A stretch of DNA of 48,606 bases, taken from contig CADBZI010000015.1 of assembly GCA_902799015.1 (NCBI GenBank), positions 1 through 48,606 of the forward strand, in the 5' to 3' direction. Each line of letters begins with the position of its first letter. The first letter of the stretch is position 1. The position numbers and the translations under genes are program-made. This document shows, one piece after another, positions 24,249 to 31,995 of this stretch. Source of the DNA: an uncultured Lachnospiraceae bacterium (GTDB lineage: Bacteria > Bacillota > Clostridia > Lachnospirales > Lachnospiraceae). The notes under the pieces were generated by a model. The model saw only the letters and a program-made list of their open reading frames with translations, had not been told where the DNA came from and searched no databases.

Positions 24249-26423
24249 TCAGACATCCATCCTGGTTATCATTATCTGATACACTTCATCGGACGCATGA
24301 ATGAGTGCGCCGGCAACCTTGGGGTCAAAATGCGACCCAGCTCCCTCCTCTATGATGGACATGGCCTTCTCAAAGGGAAACCCATCCTTGTAGCTGCGTT
24401 TGGAAACCAGGGCGTCGAACACATCCGCCACCGCCATAACGCGGGCCGACAGCGGGATCTCCTCCCCCTTCAGGCCGCAGGGATACCCGGATCCATTCCA
24501 TTTTTCATGATGATAATGTGCCAGATTCATGGCCTCCTTCAGATAACCGGAATTCTCCTCCGAGACCATATCCATCGCATGCCGGATCACATCAGCACCG
24601 GCGGTGGTATGCGTCTTCATGATCTCGAACTCTTCATCGGTCAGCTTGCCCGGCTTATTGAGGATGGTATCGGAGACCTGAATCTTGCCGATGTCATGCA
24701 GCGGAGCGGAATTCATCACATCATACATAAACTCGTCGGTCAGCTGATCCGTATAGATGCCCTCCTTCTTCATCTGGCGCATGATGACATCCGTGTACGC
24801 CGCCGTTTTGCGCACATGCTCTCCGGTGCACTGGTCGCGGCTTTCCACCATGTCTGCCAGCACCAGGATCAGGCCGTTCTGAAGCTTCTTGATGACCTCG
24901 GTCTGGTGCTCGACATTTTCAATGGTATCTACCATATCCTCCGTCGTCTTGGTGACGGAGCGGTACAGACTCTCGATCTCATCTCCCGTCCGGATGTCAA
25001 GCTCGTGAATCTGGTCGAGTGCGCTCGTTCTGGTATCATCCGAGCTGTAAACGGCGGAGTTCGTCGCGACATCCATTGATTTGATCGGGATTATAATATT
25101 GTACTCCGCAAACCAGATCGCCACGGTCAGAAGCAGGATGAAAACACCCAGGAACAGGGAAAGTACACGGGCCGCGAACTCAAACTCATTCCGCCTGATA
25201 CGGTCCATGCTGACATCCACGCCGACATAGCACTGACAGACGCCCTCTTTATCGTATATTGGCTTGTAAACCGTCAGAAGCCAGCCATACTGTCCGGTTG
25301 CGATCACCGGGGCAATCTCCTTCCCCTCCAGAAGCTCCGGCAGCATCTCCTTAAAGTCCTCGTCAAATTCCACGACATCTCCCGGCTCTCCTCCGGGCGT
25401 GTCAGGCGTATCCGCGTCGAACACGACATGGCAGCCGTCCTCCAGGATCCGGTAGGCATACACATACTGAATACTGTCGGAGCTTGCCACAAGATCATTG
25501 AACCTTTTATCGATCCGCTCATACCCGTCAGCAGCCTTTCCCCTGGCGATGTACTCATCCACCCGCTCCGGGTCGATGGCATCGGAGGCGACATTCGCAA
25601 CGCCCCAGGCCAGCTCCTTCTGCTCGTCCACCGCGGCATCCCGGAAATGGAGAGAACTGATCGCGGTACACGCCGCGCCGACTGTCACCATCGCGACAAC
25701 GACCAGAATGATAATCTTCACACGCAGGGAGAACCGGCGAGCCCGCTTACGACCGACCGACATCAGCTTCTCCCTGGACATCGGGGTCTGCTGCCAGCCG
25801 TAGAAATAAAACCTTTCCCTCAGGGAGGCCGGCATCAGGGTCAGTATGCCTGTCACCATCAGCACGGTAATCGCCTTGTCCGCAAGATCAATCAGCATGT
25901 CCGCCGAAAACTGGGACCAGAATTCGCTCGGCACTCCAAGCTCATGGATCTTCATCGCAAGCGGCGCGGACAGCCCCGATCCGAAGGTAAACCCGTACAA
26001 AGCCCAGGTGAGCACAGAGCCCAGGCCGCCGCCGATCAGCGCAAATGACACAATCACAGCAAGCAGACGCAGCGGCTTCCTGAAGCTGTAGAAGCCCCTT
26101 TGCGCGTACCATGCGGACACAATCGCGATCAATACCGTCAGGGAGCCATAGTAAATGGTATTCAGATCCCCGATTCCATTGATCACATTCGTGAAGAATC
26201 CGACGATGATTCCCGGGATATAACCGCCCAGCGCAGCAGCCAGCGCGCTGCCGATGTTATCCAGGTATAAGGGCAGCTTCAATCCGGTCGCCAGATGCGC
26301 CAGCAGATAGTTGATCAAAAGACCGCTCACGCACAGGACAGTCGTATAAGTCCAGCGCTTCCTGCGCCGCACAAGCGTGGCATCCTGCCGGAAGCTGTTC
26401 CCGGTAGTGGATTGACGTTCCAT
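24249..26423 (-). CDS. Membrane HD-GYP c-di-GMP phosphodiesterase with ECF-like membrane domain and Cache-like sensor
   Basis: A 724-residue protein predicted to hydrolyse c-di-GMP. The first 200 residues hold about six membrane helices with DNIGSALAAALGGYIPGI and NVINGIGDL, resembling integral S-component-like sensor domains. A further helix (about 228-248) opens an extracellular domain of about 170 residues containing YVYAYRILEDGCHVVFDAD and CQCYVGVDVSMDRI, which looks like a Cache module. Another helix leads to a HAMP-like linker and the HD-GYP domain: HDIGK at 576-580, HHEKWNGSGYP at about 638-648, and DVFDALVSKRSY. All metal-binding positions that I can check are present. ATG 26423 follows GAGG. 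It is the first gene of the long minus-strand cluster. Confidence 0.93.
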   Translation of the reverse strand: MERQSTTGNSFRQDATLVRRRKRWTYTTVLCVSGLLINYLLAHLATGLKLPLYLDNIGSALAAALGGYIPGIIVGFFTNVINGIGDLNTIYYGSLTVLIAIVSAWYAQRGFYSFRKPLRLLAVIVSFALIGGGLGSVLTWALYGFTFGSGLSAPLAMKIHELGVPSEFWSQFSADMLIDLADKAITVLMVTGILTLMPASLRERFYFYGWQQTPMSREKLMSVGRKRARRFSLRVKIIILVVVAMVTVGAACTAISSLHFRDAAVDEQKELAWGVANVASDAIDPERVDEYIARGKAADGYERIDKRFNDLVASSDSIQYVYAYRILEDGCHVVFDADTPDTPGGEPGDVVEFDEDFKEMLPELLEGKEIAPVIATGQYGWLLTVYKPIYDKEGVCQCYVGVDVSMDRIRRNEFEFAARVLSLFLGVFILLLTVAIWFAEYNIIIPIKSMDVATNSAVYSSDDTRTSALDQIHELDIRTGDEIESLYRSVTKTTEDMVDTIENVEHQTEVIKKLQNGLILVLADMVESRDQCTGEHVRKTAAYTDVIMRQMKKEGIYTDQLTDEFMYDVMNSAPLHDIGKIQVSDTILNKPGKLTDEEFEIMKTHTTAGADVIRHAMDMVSEENSGYLKEAMNLAHYHHEKWNGSGYPCGLKGEEIPLSARVMAVADVFDALVSKRSYKDGFPFEKAMSIIEEGAGSHFDPKVAGALIHASDEVYQIMITRMDV

Positions 26424-26526
26424 AAACAGACCTCACCATTCCCTTCCTGTTTCAGATTCTGTTTTGTCCGAATTTACATTTGGTTTTATCTTATCATATT
26501 ATTCAGCTTTTGTACGCTTTCGCTTT

Positions 26527-26540
26527 CCGGCAAATGCCGG
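26527..26540. promoter_or_regulatory. Candidate operator: inverted repeat upstream of the DUF4867-like gene
   Basis: CCGGCA-AA-TGCCGG is a perfect inverted repeat that ends nine bases before the -35 hexamer of the plus-strand promoter, and it lies between divergent genes. It fits a regulator-binding site. The region 26424-26526 between it and the HD-GYP start is A+T-rich with no promoter that I can place confidently. Confidence 0.4.
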
Positions 26541-26549
26541 CAGATGGTC

Positions 26550-26578
26550 TTGCCCACTTTGTCTGCACAAACTATAAT
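26550..26578 (+). promoter_or_regulatory. Promoter of the DUF4867-like gene
   Basis: TTGCCC and a perfect TATAAT are 17 bp apart, about 60 bases before the ATG at 26639. Confidence 0.6.
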
Positions 26579-26638
26579 AGTCGCAGATTTGTTTTGTTTC
26601 CAGTCGTTGCTGCCCAGGCAGAAAGGGAGGAAGAAATT

Positions 26639-27271
26639 ATGAAGATCTACAAAGTAACAGATCCTGAATTCAAAGAGTACGGAAGGGTTGTGGAAGGCGT
26701 CTGCACGGACCAGATCCTGAAGGTGCTGAAGGAGCAGACTCCGATTCCGGAGGGAACCGTCTATGTACCGGATTTTGAGCCGATCAGCTCGCTTGAGGAA
26801 GCGAAGGCTGCACAGAATGCTCTGTTCGGCGGCGTTCCGGCTCAATTCGGATACTGCAACGGCCACAATACGAAGCTGAATTGTCTGGAGTATCACAGAT
26901 GCAGTGAATTCAATCTCGGAACGGAAGACTTTATTCTCCTTCTGGCAAGACAGCCGGAGATCGAAGACGGATTCCTCGATACGGCAAAGGTGAAGGCCTT
27001 CCGGGTACCGGCAGGCGTTCTGGTGGAGGTCTATGCGACAACGCTGCACTACGCTCCCTGCCATGCGGATGCGGAAAAAGGCTTCCAGGTTCTTGTCGTT
27101 CTTTCAAAGGGAACCAACACCGACCGGCCGCAGACAGACAGTGACTGCGATGAGCTTACCTATCTGACCGCAGCGAACAAATGGTTGCTCGCGCATGAGG
27201 AGTCCTCAGAAGCGAAGGGCGGTGCACGCGTCGGACTGAAGGGAAAGAATCTTGATCTGATGTGCGATTAA
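26639..27271 (+). CDS. DUF4867-family protein
   Basis: A 210-residue cytosolic protein starting MKIYKVTDPEFKEYGRVVEG at ATG 26639, nine bases after GGGAGG. Further upstream codons are open but precede the promoter, so they are not used. I recognise it as the DUF4867 group of clostridial proteins, whose function is not established. The conserved core (AQFGYCNGHNTKLNCLEYHR, SEFNLGTEDFILLLAR, RVPAGVLVEVYATTLHYAPC) has His, Glu and Gly positions like a cupin or ureidoglycolate-lyase-type beta-barrel. I infer a small-molecule-binding or isomerising enzyme. It is a single-gene transcript, with its own promoter and a terminator at 27282. Confidence 0.8.
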   Translation: MKIYKVTDPEFKEYGRVVEGVCTDQILKVLKEQTPIPEGTVYVPDFEPISSLEEAKAAQNALFGGVPAQFGYCNGHNTKLNCLEYHRCSEFNLGTEDFILLLARQPEIEDGFLDTAKVKAFRVPAGVLVEVYATTLHYAPCHADAEKGFQVLVVLSKGTNTDRPQTDSDCDELTYLTAANKWLLAHEESSEAKGGARVGLKGKNLDLMCD

Positions 27272-27281
27272 AATAAAAAAG

Positions 27282-27316
27282 GATGCCGCGCGGGCACATG
27301 CATGCTGCGCGGCATC
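27282..27316. terminator. Bidirectional intrinsic terminator between convergent genes
   Basis: GATGCCGCGC and GCGCGGCATC form a perfect 10-bp stem. On the minus strand it is followed by a T-rich run (TTTTTTATTTT), an excellent terminator for the envelope operon. On the plus strand the weaker TATTATTGTT follows the DUF4867-like gene. Confidence 0.88.
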
Positions 27317-27318
27317 TA

Positions 27319-28830
27319 TTATTGTTCCACCTCGAAGGGCAGCTTATCCAGAATGTCCTTCTGCACGTCAATTCCCGGATAAGCCTCAATCAGCTTCAGG
27401 CCTCTGGGCGTCAGGCGGAAGACGCAGCGCTCTGTTACATAGAGCACCTTCTGTCCGTTTTGAATCGCCTGCCTGGCGGAGAAGCTGACAGAGCGGATCT
27501 TGTTCACGAATTTGGGAACCTCTCCCTCTTTTTCGATGGTCACAACCCCTTTCTTCTGCGACACCTCCAGCCCTTTCGCCGTGAAGGTCATACAGAATAC
27601 TACCGTAGGAGTTTTTGCCGTGATGTTGGCAAACCCGCCGATCCCCGCAAAAGCGCCTTCACTCCGGTGGGCATTCACATTTCCTTTGCCGTCTACCTCG
27701 ATTGCTCCCATGAAGCAGATATCCAGTCCGCCATTGTCATACAGGTCAAACTGGTTGGCCATGTCGTATACGGAGGCCGCCCCGATCGTCGCGCCGAAAT
27801 ATTCTCCGGATACCGGGAAGCCACCCACACTGCCGGATTCCACCGTCAAGGTGATGTTGTCCAGCATGCCGTTCTTCCTGGCGTGACGCGAAACCATCTC
27901 CGGAAGTCCGATCCCGATGTTCACGATGTCATCCATCCGAAGCTCGGCAGCCGCCCTGCGTCCGATGATATTGCCGATCGTATCGTTCCGGTTCCGGCGT
28001 GTGGAGGCAGCGTCGATCTTTTCGTTCCAGCCCTTCCAGTCGTCGTAGGGAATCTCAAAGCTGCCGGTCAGCGCAACAAGCGCATCATCCTTTTTCTCCG
28101 GCTCCACCACCACGATCGCATCCACCAGGCACCCCGGAATAATCGCATTTCTGGGGCGGGACGGTACATTTACAAGCCGGTCGACCTGAACGATTACCTT
28201 GCCGTGATTGGCCTTGACCGCCTGGCAGATCGACAGCGCATCTCCCGACATGTACATATCGTCAAAGGAAATATTGCCCTTGCGGTCCGCCGCGGTTCCT
28301 TTGATCAATGCCACGGTCAGCTTCGGAATCTTGTAATAGAGAAATTCCTCCCCGTCCACTTCCACATGTTTGACGAACGAATCATCGATGGAGAGACGAT
28401 TGATCCCCGGTCCTTCATTTCTGGGATCCACGAAGATGTCCAGCCCGACCTTGGACAGCGCACCCGGGATTCCGCCCGCCTGCGCACGGATCGCATGGGA
28501 AATGCACCCGAGCGGAAGATTGTAGGCTTCGAACCGGTCTTCAAGCAGGATCTTTTTGGTGCTGGGCATGGCGCCGAAATGACCGCAGATCAGGCGATCT
28601 ACCGCGCCTTCCCGGATGTATCCCTCCGCATTGCGGTTTTCATCCCAGACTCCGAAGCCTGCGCTGGATACGATCGTCAGATGGTTCGGAGACTGCATAC
28701 GCTGGTAGCGCCTGTAGATCGCCTCATGCAATTCCACCGGATTTTCAATCCCGACGAAGGAATTCACACAGATAACATCTCCGTCCCGGATCAGGCGGAT
28801 CGCCTCATCCGCTCCCATTATTTCAAACAT
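27319..28830 (-). CDS. Fused alpha-beta family I CoA-transferase (acetate/propionate CoA-transferase type)
   Basis: A 503-residue enzyme that moves CoA between short-chain carboxylic acids. Both halves are in one chain, as in Pct and YdiF. The N-terminal half has DGDVICVNSFVG and LICGHFG and reaches about residue 250. The C-terminal half carries NIGIGLPEMV and the catalytic Glu331 in TVESGSVGG, which forms the glutamyl-CoA intermediate, followed by GGFANIT. The GIPGAL and oxyanion-hole-type sequences fit the family. It is 35 bp after the glycosyltransferase gene in an otherwise cell-envelope operon and ends at the terminator at 27282. The pairing with envelope genes may be chance read-through or a metabolic link; the sequence does not say which acids are used. 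Confidence 0.93.
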   Translation of the reverse strand: MFEIMGADEAIRLIRDGDVICVNSFVGIENPVELHEAIYRRYQRMQSPNHLTIVSSAGFGVWDENRNAEGYIREGAVDRLICGHFGAMPSTKKILLEDRFEAYNLPLGCISHAIRAQAGGIPGALSKVGLDIFVDPRNEGPGINRLSIDDSFVKHVEVDGEEFLYYKIPKLTVALIKGTAADRKGNISFDDMYMSGDALSICQAVKANHGKVIVQVDRLVNVPSRPRNAIIPGCLVDAIVVVEPEKKDDALVALTGSFEIPYDDWKGWNEKIDAASTRRNRNDTIGNIIGRRAAAELRMDDIVNIGIGLPEMVSRHARKNGMLDNITLTVESGSVGGFPVSGEYFGATIGAASVYDMANQFDLYDNGGLDICFMGAIEVDGKGNVNAHRSEGAFAGIGGFANITAKTPTVVFCMTFTAKGLEVSQKKGVVTIEKEGEVPKFVNKIRSVSFSARQAIQNGQKVLYVTERCVFRLTPRGLKLIEAYPGIDVQKDILDKLPFEVEQ

Positions 28831-28865
28831 AGTGCTCTGTTCCTTTCCTGCATCCGGTCCCTTTT

Positions 28866-29888
28866 CTAATCCTGCACTTCTTCCGGGGCAGCTTCCTCCC
28901 CGCCGGCCGCGGTTTCGTACGCATCTGCCCTCCGCGCCGAGAACCGGGACCCTCCTGCCGCATCCTGTTCATCAATCTGCCGGACCACAAACTGAGGGGT
29001 ATCCGACATGACCAGGTAGATTCTGCCCAGGTAGGTCCCGATCAATCCCAGGAACATCAAAATCAAACCGGAGAAAAACAGAATCGAAACCAGAATGCTC
29101 GACCATCCCAATGCCGTGTCAATGCCAAGAAGCCTGCGAATCAGGACGGAAAGGATTCCCAAAAAGCCCGCAGCGGCAACGATATCTCCGACAAATGCGC
29201 AGATCTGCAGGGGGACGACGGAGAATGCCATGATATTCTGCCAGAGTCTGATCAGTTTCTTCAGCGTGTACCCGCTTTTCCCCTCTTCCCGCTTGAAGTG
29301 CTGAACCGGAACACTGGAGATATTGCGCGTTACGCGGAGGAAAACGCCGGACATTCTTGTATAAGGGCTGCGGTAACGAACCGCATAATCCCGCACGAAG
29401 CGCCGTATCACCCAAAAGGAACTGATCTTCAGCTCCTTGGGTTTTCCCATCAGGATCCGGAGCGACCACTGGTTAAACCAGGTTCCGAGGTTGCGGCCCC
29501 TGGAGTGCTCCTTCTGCGGGTAATAGGCGTATACGACATCATATCCCTTCTCAAGTTCCGCAAACAGATACGGCAGCTGGGAGGCTCTGGTCTGTCCATC
29601 GTCATCCATGGAGATAATATAATCTCCCTTCGCATGATTCAGTCCGGCCATCTGTGCATTGTGCTGCCCGGAATTGGCCGCCAGCTCTATGGCAGTCACA
29701 TTCGGATAATCCTGCACGAGGCTTCTCAGCGCGCGCACAGTGGCCCCGCCATCCGGACTGCAGTCATCCACAAGGATGAATTCCACCGGCGTACGCCCCA
29801 TCTTTTCGAATTCCTGCATGGTATCCTCAACAACGCCCCGGATGGTCTTTGAGGACTTGTAGCAGGGAATGATTACACTATATTGCAT
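28866..29888 (-). CDS. Family 2 polyprenyl-phosphate glycosyltransferase (CsbB/GtrB/ArnC-like)
   Basis: A 340-residue membrane enzyme that transfers a sugar from a nucleotide donor to undecaprenyl phosphate. The GT2 domain has SVIIPCYKSSKTI at the start, FILVDDCSPDGG, ANSGQHNAQMAGL and the metal-binding acidic motif MDDDGQ. Two C-terminal membrane helices (about residues 228-250 and 262-290) carry the family's LGIDTALGWSSI and GTYLGRIYLV. The tail is a cytosolic Ala/Glu-rich stretch. It lies 111 bp downstream of the paired SMR-like genes and upstream of the CoA-transferase gene. Together with a flippase and the YfhO-like protein it makes the classic three-part system for adding single sugars to wall polymers on the outside of the cell. 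Confidence 0.94.
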   Translation of the reverse strand: MQYSVIIPCYKSSKTIRGVVEDTMQEFEKMGRTPVEFILVDDCSPDGGATVRALRSLVQDYPNVTAIELAANSGQHNAQMAGLNHAKGDYIISMDDDGQTRASQLPYLFAELEKGYDVVYAYYPQKEHSRGRNLGTWFNQWSLRILMGKPKELKISSFWVIRRFVRDYAVRYRSPYTRMSGVFLRVTRNISSVPVQHFKREEGKSGYTLKKLIRLWQNIMAFSVVPLQICAFVGDIVAAAGFLGILSVLIRRLLGIDTALGWSSILVSILFFSGLILMFLGLIGTYLGRIYLVMSDTPQFVVRQIDEQDAAGGSRFSARRADAYETAAGGEEAAPEEVQD

Positions 29889-29912
29889 ATCGGTTTCTTC
29901 TCTTCAAATGAA

Positions 29913-29941
29913 GTCAGGGGCATTGGTTCTCTGTCCCTGAC
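29913..29941 (-). promoter_or_regulatory. Hairpin in the 111-bp gap before the GT2 gene
   Basis: GTCAGGG and CCCTGAC pair across a 15-base loop, about 25 bases before the GT2 start. The T content after it is weak (TTCATTTG on the minus strand), so attenuation is possible but unproven. Confidence 0.35.
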
Positions 29942-29980
29942 TGTAATGTGCATCGTTCTTCGTTTCAGCGCGATGGTGCA

Positions 29981-29998
29981 GCGGGAAGATGCTCCCGC
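29981..29998 (-). promoter_or_regulatory. Hairpin directly after the SMR-like gene stop codon
   Basis: GCGGGA and TCCCGC pair around AGATGC, one base after the stop codon of the upstream gene (30000-30002). No T-run follows. Confidence 0.35.
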
Positions 29999-29999
29999 C

Positions 30000-30344
30000 T
30001 CAGAAGAAGGCGAAGCAGACCACCCCGGCGATAATCAGTGCCGCGCCGAGGATCTTTTTCCTTGTAACCTCCTCCTGCAGCACAAACCGGGAGAGCACCA
30101 TCACAAAGACAATCGCCAGTGAATTGGACAGCACACCATACCGGAACTGCATCTTGGTAAACAGGAAAATGTTCAGTGCAAGCACACAGGCATAACCGCC
30201 GTATCCGAGGATCACATAAGGATTCAGATATTCCCGGATCCGGCTCGTATGCGGAATGTCCGCACTTTTTTTCAGAAGGATCTGCGAAACAGAAGCCAGA
30301 AAGCCGCTGAATATAATCAGCAGCATAATAACGAACTTATTCAT
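30000..30344 (-). CDS. Half-size SMR/EamA-type membrane protein A (ArnE/ArnF-like)
   Basis: A 114-residue protein with four membrane helices: FVIMLLIIFSGFLASVSQIL, a second near residues 43-62, a third at VLSNSLAIVFVMVLSRFVL, and ILGAALIIAGVVCFAFF at the end. The RYGVLSNSLAIVF segment and the LIIAGVV final helix are typical of small multidrug resistance-like or EamA half-transporters. ArnE and ArnF, a pair of this size, are thought to flip undecaprenyl-phosphate-linked aminoarabinose across the inner membrane. The gene overlaps its partner by eight bases and is followed by the polyprenyl-phosphate glycosyltransferase, so flipping that product is a plausible role. Confidence 0.85.
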   Translation of the reverse strand: MNKFVIMLLIIFSGFLASVSQILLKKSADIPHTSRIREYLNPYVILGYGGYACVLALNIFLFTKMQFRYGVLSNSLAIVFVMVLSRFVLQEEVTRKKILGAALIIAGVVCFAFF

Positions 30345-30735
30345 TTCGGATCACCCATATTCCCGCGATAATCAGAACTGTCCCCACCAGATTACCCGGA
30401 TGGATCGGCTCCGAGAAGATCAGCCACGCCCAGAGCAGACTCCAGATATTGTAGACCGCACTGTGAGAGTAAGCCACATTCACATCGAACAGCTTCAAAA
30501 TATACTGCCAGAAGATTGCATAGATCCCGCAGTTTGCGATAATCAGGATTCCCCACAGGATGGTCCGGATGCTGAACAGGCCGTTCGTGCGGATGCTTTC
30601 CGCGGCAAATTTGGAAAAGACGCCGGTAAAGGAAAAGATCAGAATGTTCAGGTGAAGCAGGAGCAGATCTGTGCTGCTCCTGCTTCTGCCGGATCTGAAA
30701 CCGGATCCCTTTTTCACGCCTGTGTTTGAACTCAT
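30337..30735 (-). CDS. Half-size SMR/EamA-type membrane protein B (ArnE/ArnF-like)
   Basis: A 132-residue partner of the downstream small membrane protein. The first 20 residues are Ser/Lys/Arg-rich and cytosolic; then come four membrane helices, ending LVGTVLIIAGIWVIRNE. The stop overlaps the start of the partner by eight bases, so the two are made together and probably form a heterodimer. ATG 30735 has a GGAGG eight bases upstream. The neighbours (ATP-grasp, GT2, YfhO-like) suggest flippase activity for lipid-linked sugars rather than drug export. Confidence 0.84.
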   Translation of the reverse strand: MSSNTGVKKGSGFRSGRSRSSTDLLLLHLNILIFSFTGVFSKFAAESIRTNGLFSIRTILWGILIIANCGIYAIFWQYILKLFDVNVAYSHSAVYNIWSLLWAWLIFSEPIHPGNLVGTVLIIAGIWVIRNE

Positions 30736-30841
30736 ACACGCCTCCGGATCGTGAACCTCCCATGACTGAAATCAAAGGCTTTTTGATGTGGCATCCGCCG
30801 CGCCTGGTGCATAGCACCTTCCTCTGAGCGCTTCTGCCCGG

Positions 30842-31993
30842 TCACTCTGTCTTCCCGTCTTCTCTTTCGTAGATCCGGTAGCCGCATTTTTCCATATGTC
30901 CGTTCACAGGACGGACGATATCCCCGTCCTGATAATACATTGCCCGGTAAACTGCGTCCTTCTTACAAAACGCCGCGCTGTCAACCCGCTCCCCGGGCGC
31001 CTGGCAGAAGAATTCCAGACTCATCCTCCGATCGGGCTTTATGGAAATCTCATCGGGGGCTTTCTGATTCCGGAAGGGGTCACCGTGCAGCAGATGGTTC
31101 ATCGCCATATCCAGAAGATCAATCCCGCAGGCCTCCCGGATCAGTCTCCACAGATGGCAGCCGTCCAGTCTCGGCGTCACCTCGATCAGGTAGGGCTTAT
31201 TCTCGCGGATCATAATCTGGAAGTAGACCGGCCCATCCTTCAGGCCAAGCGTCTGTACCGTGTCCTGGACCAGCTCAAGGATACGCGCGTGGGCATCGGT
31301 CCCTTCGTATACGGAGGGAAGATGGTGCTCATGAATCAGGCCTCCCTGGAATCCGGGCCAGATCTCACGGTCCGACAGAACACTGAGCCGGATCTTTCCA
31401 TCACACAGATAAGCATTTACAGAGACCTCATCCCCCTCAATGTATTCCTCCAGAATCACCTCTCCCTTTCTCGAATAAGACATCGCCTTGCAAAAACCGC
31501 GTTTCAGCTCCTCCGCATTCCGGACCGTGCTGACGCCGCGCTGTCCCTGGGAATCCACCGGCTTAATCTCGATCGGGTACAGATCTTTTTTCTCTGACTC
31601 CTCCAGGATGCGGTCAGGGTCTGAACCGACAATGCTGACCGGGCAATACGTTTTGCCCTCCAGTACACGGCGCATCTTTGCCTTATCGCAGCACAGGTTC
31701 GCCGCTTCATAAGAATAGAAGGACTCCGTCCCGATCTTGGAGGCTGCATAGGCAATCATCGGGACGGCAATGTCACTCCCGATGGAATAGACATGCCCGA
31801 TCCGGTTCTCCCTGCAATACTCCACGATCCTATCCTTGTCGAGGATATTGATCAGCGCAAAATGATCCGCAAGAGACATGCCGGAGTCATGCTGCAGATA
31901 ACTGCAGCAATGAACCTCAAGTCCGGAATCCTTACAATATTGAATCAGGTCAATCTGCGCATTCCCCGCACCCAGAATCAGTATTTTCTCCAT
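30842..31993 (-). CDS. ATP-grasp family carboxylate-amine ligase
   Basis: A 383-residue cytosolic enzyme. It begins with a nucleotide-binding-like segment (KILILGAGNAQIDLIQYC), then the ATP-grasp fold: a central domain with YPIEIKPVDSQGQRGVS, VILEEYIEGDEVSVNAYL and a metal-binding carboxylate stretch YLIEVTPRLDGCH. The carbamoyl-phosphate synthase-like subgroup couples a carboxylate to an amine using ATP. It starts 2 bp after the YfhO-like gene ends, with AGGAG inside that overlap region, so the two are coupled. In envelope gene clusters such ligases add amino acids or similar groups to cell-surface glycans or to precursors. That assignment here is inference. Confidence 0.88.
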   Translation of the reverse strand: MEKILILGAGNAQIDLIQYCKDSGLEVHCCSYLQHDSGMSLADHFALINILDKDRIVEYCRENRIGHVYSIGSDIAVPMIAYAASKIGTESFYSYEAANLCCDKAKMRRVLEGKTYCPVSIVGSDPDRILEESEKKDLYPIEIKPVDSQGQRGVSTVRNAEELKRGFCKAMSYSRKGEVILEEYIEGDEVSVNAYLCDGKIRLSVLSDREIWPGFQGGLIHEHHLPSVYEGTDAHARILELVQDTVQTLGLKDGPVYFQIMIRENKPYLIEVTPRLDGCHLWRLIREACGIDLLDMAMNHLLHGDPFRNQKAPDEISIKPDRRMSLEFFCQAPGERVDSAAFCKKDAVYRAMYYQDGDIVRPVNGHMEKCGYRIYEREDGKTE

Positions 31994-31995
31994 TG

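Noticed and set aside
12916-26423. Possible c-di-GMP riboswitch near the GGDEF/HD-GYP genes or the channel.
   Set aside because: No GEMM-like conserved core or tetraloop-receptor pattern could be seen in the gaps of this cluster, and most gaps are too short.
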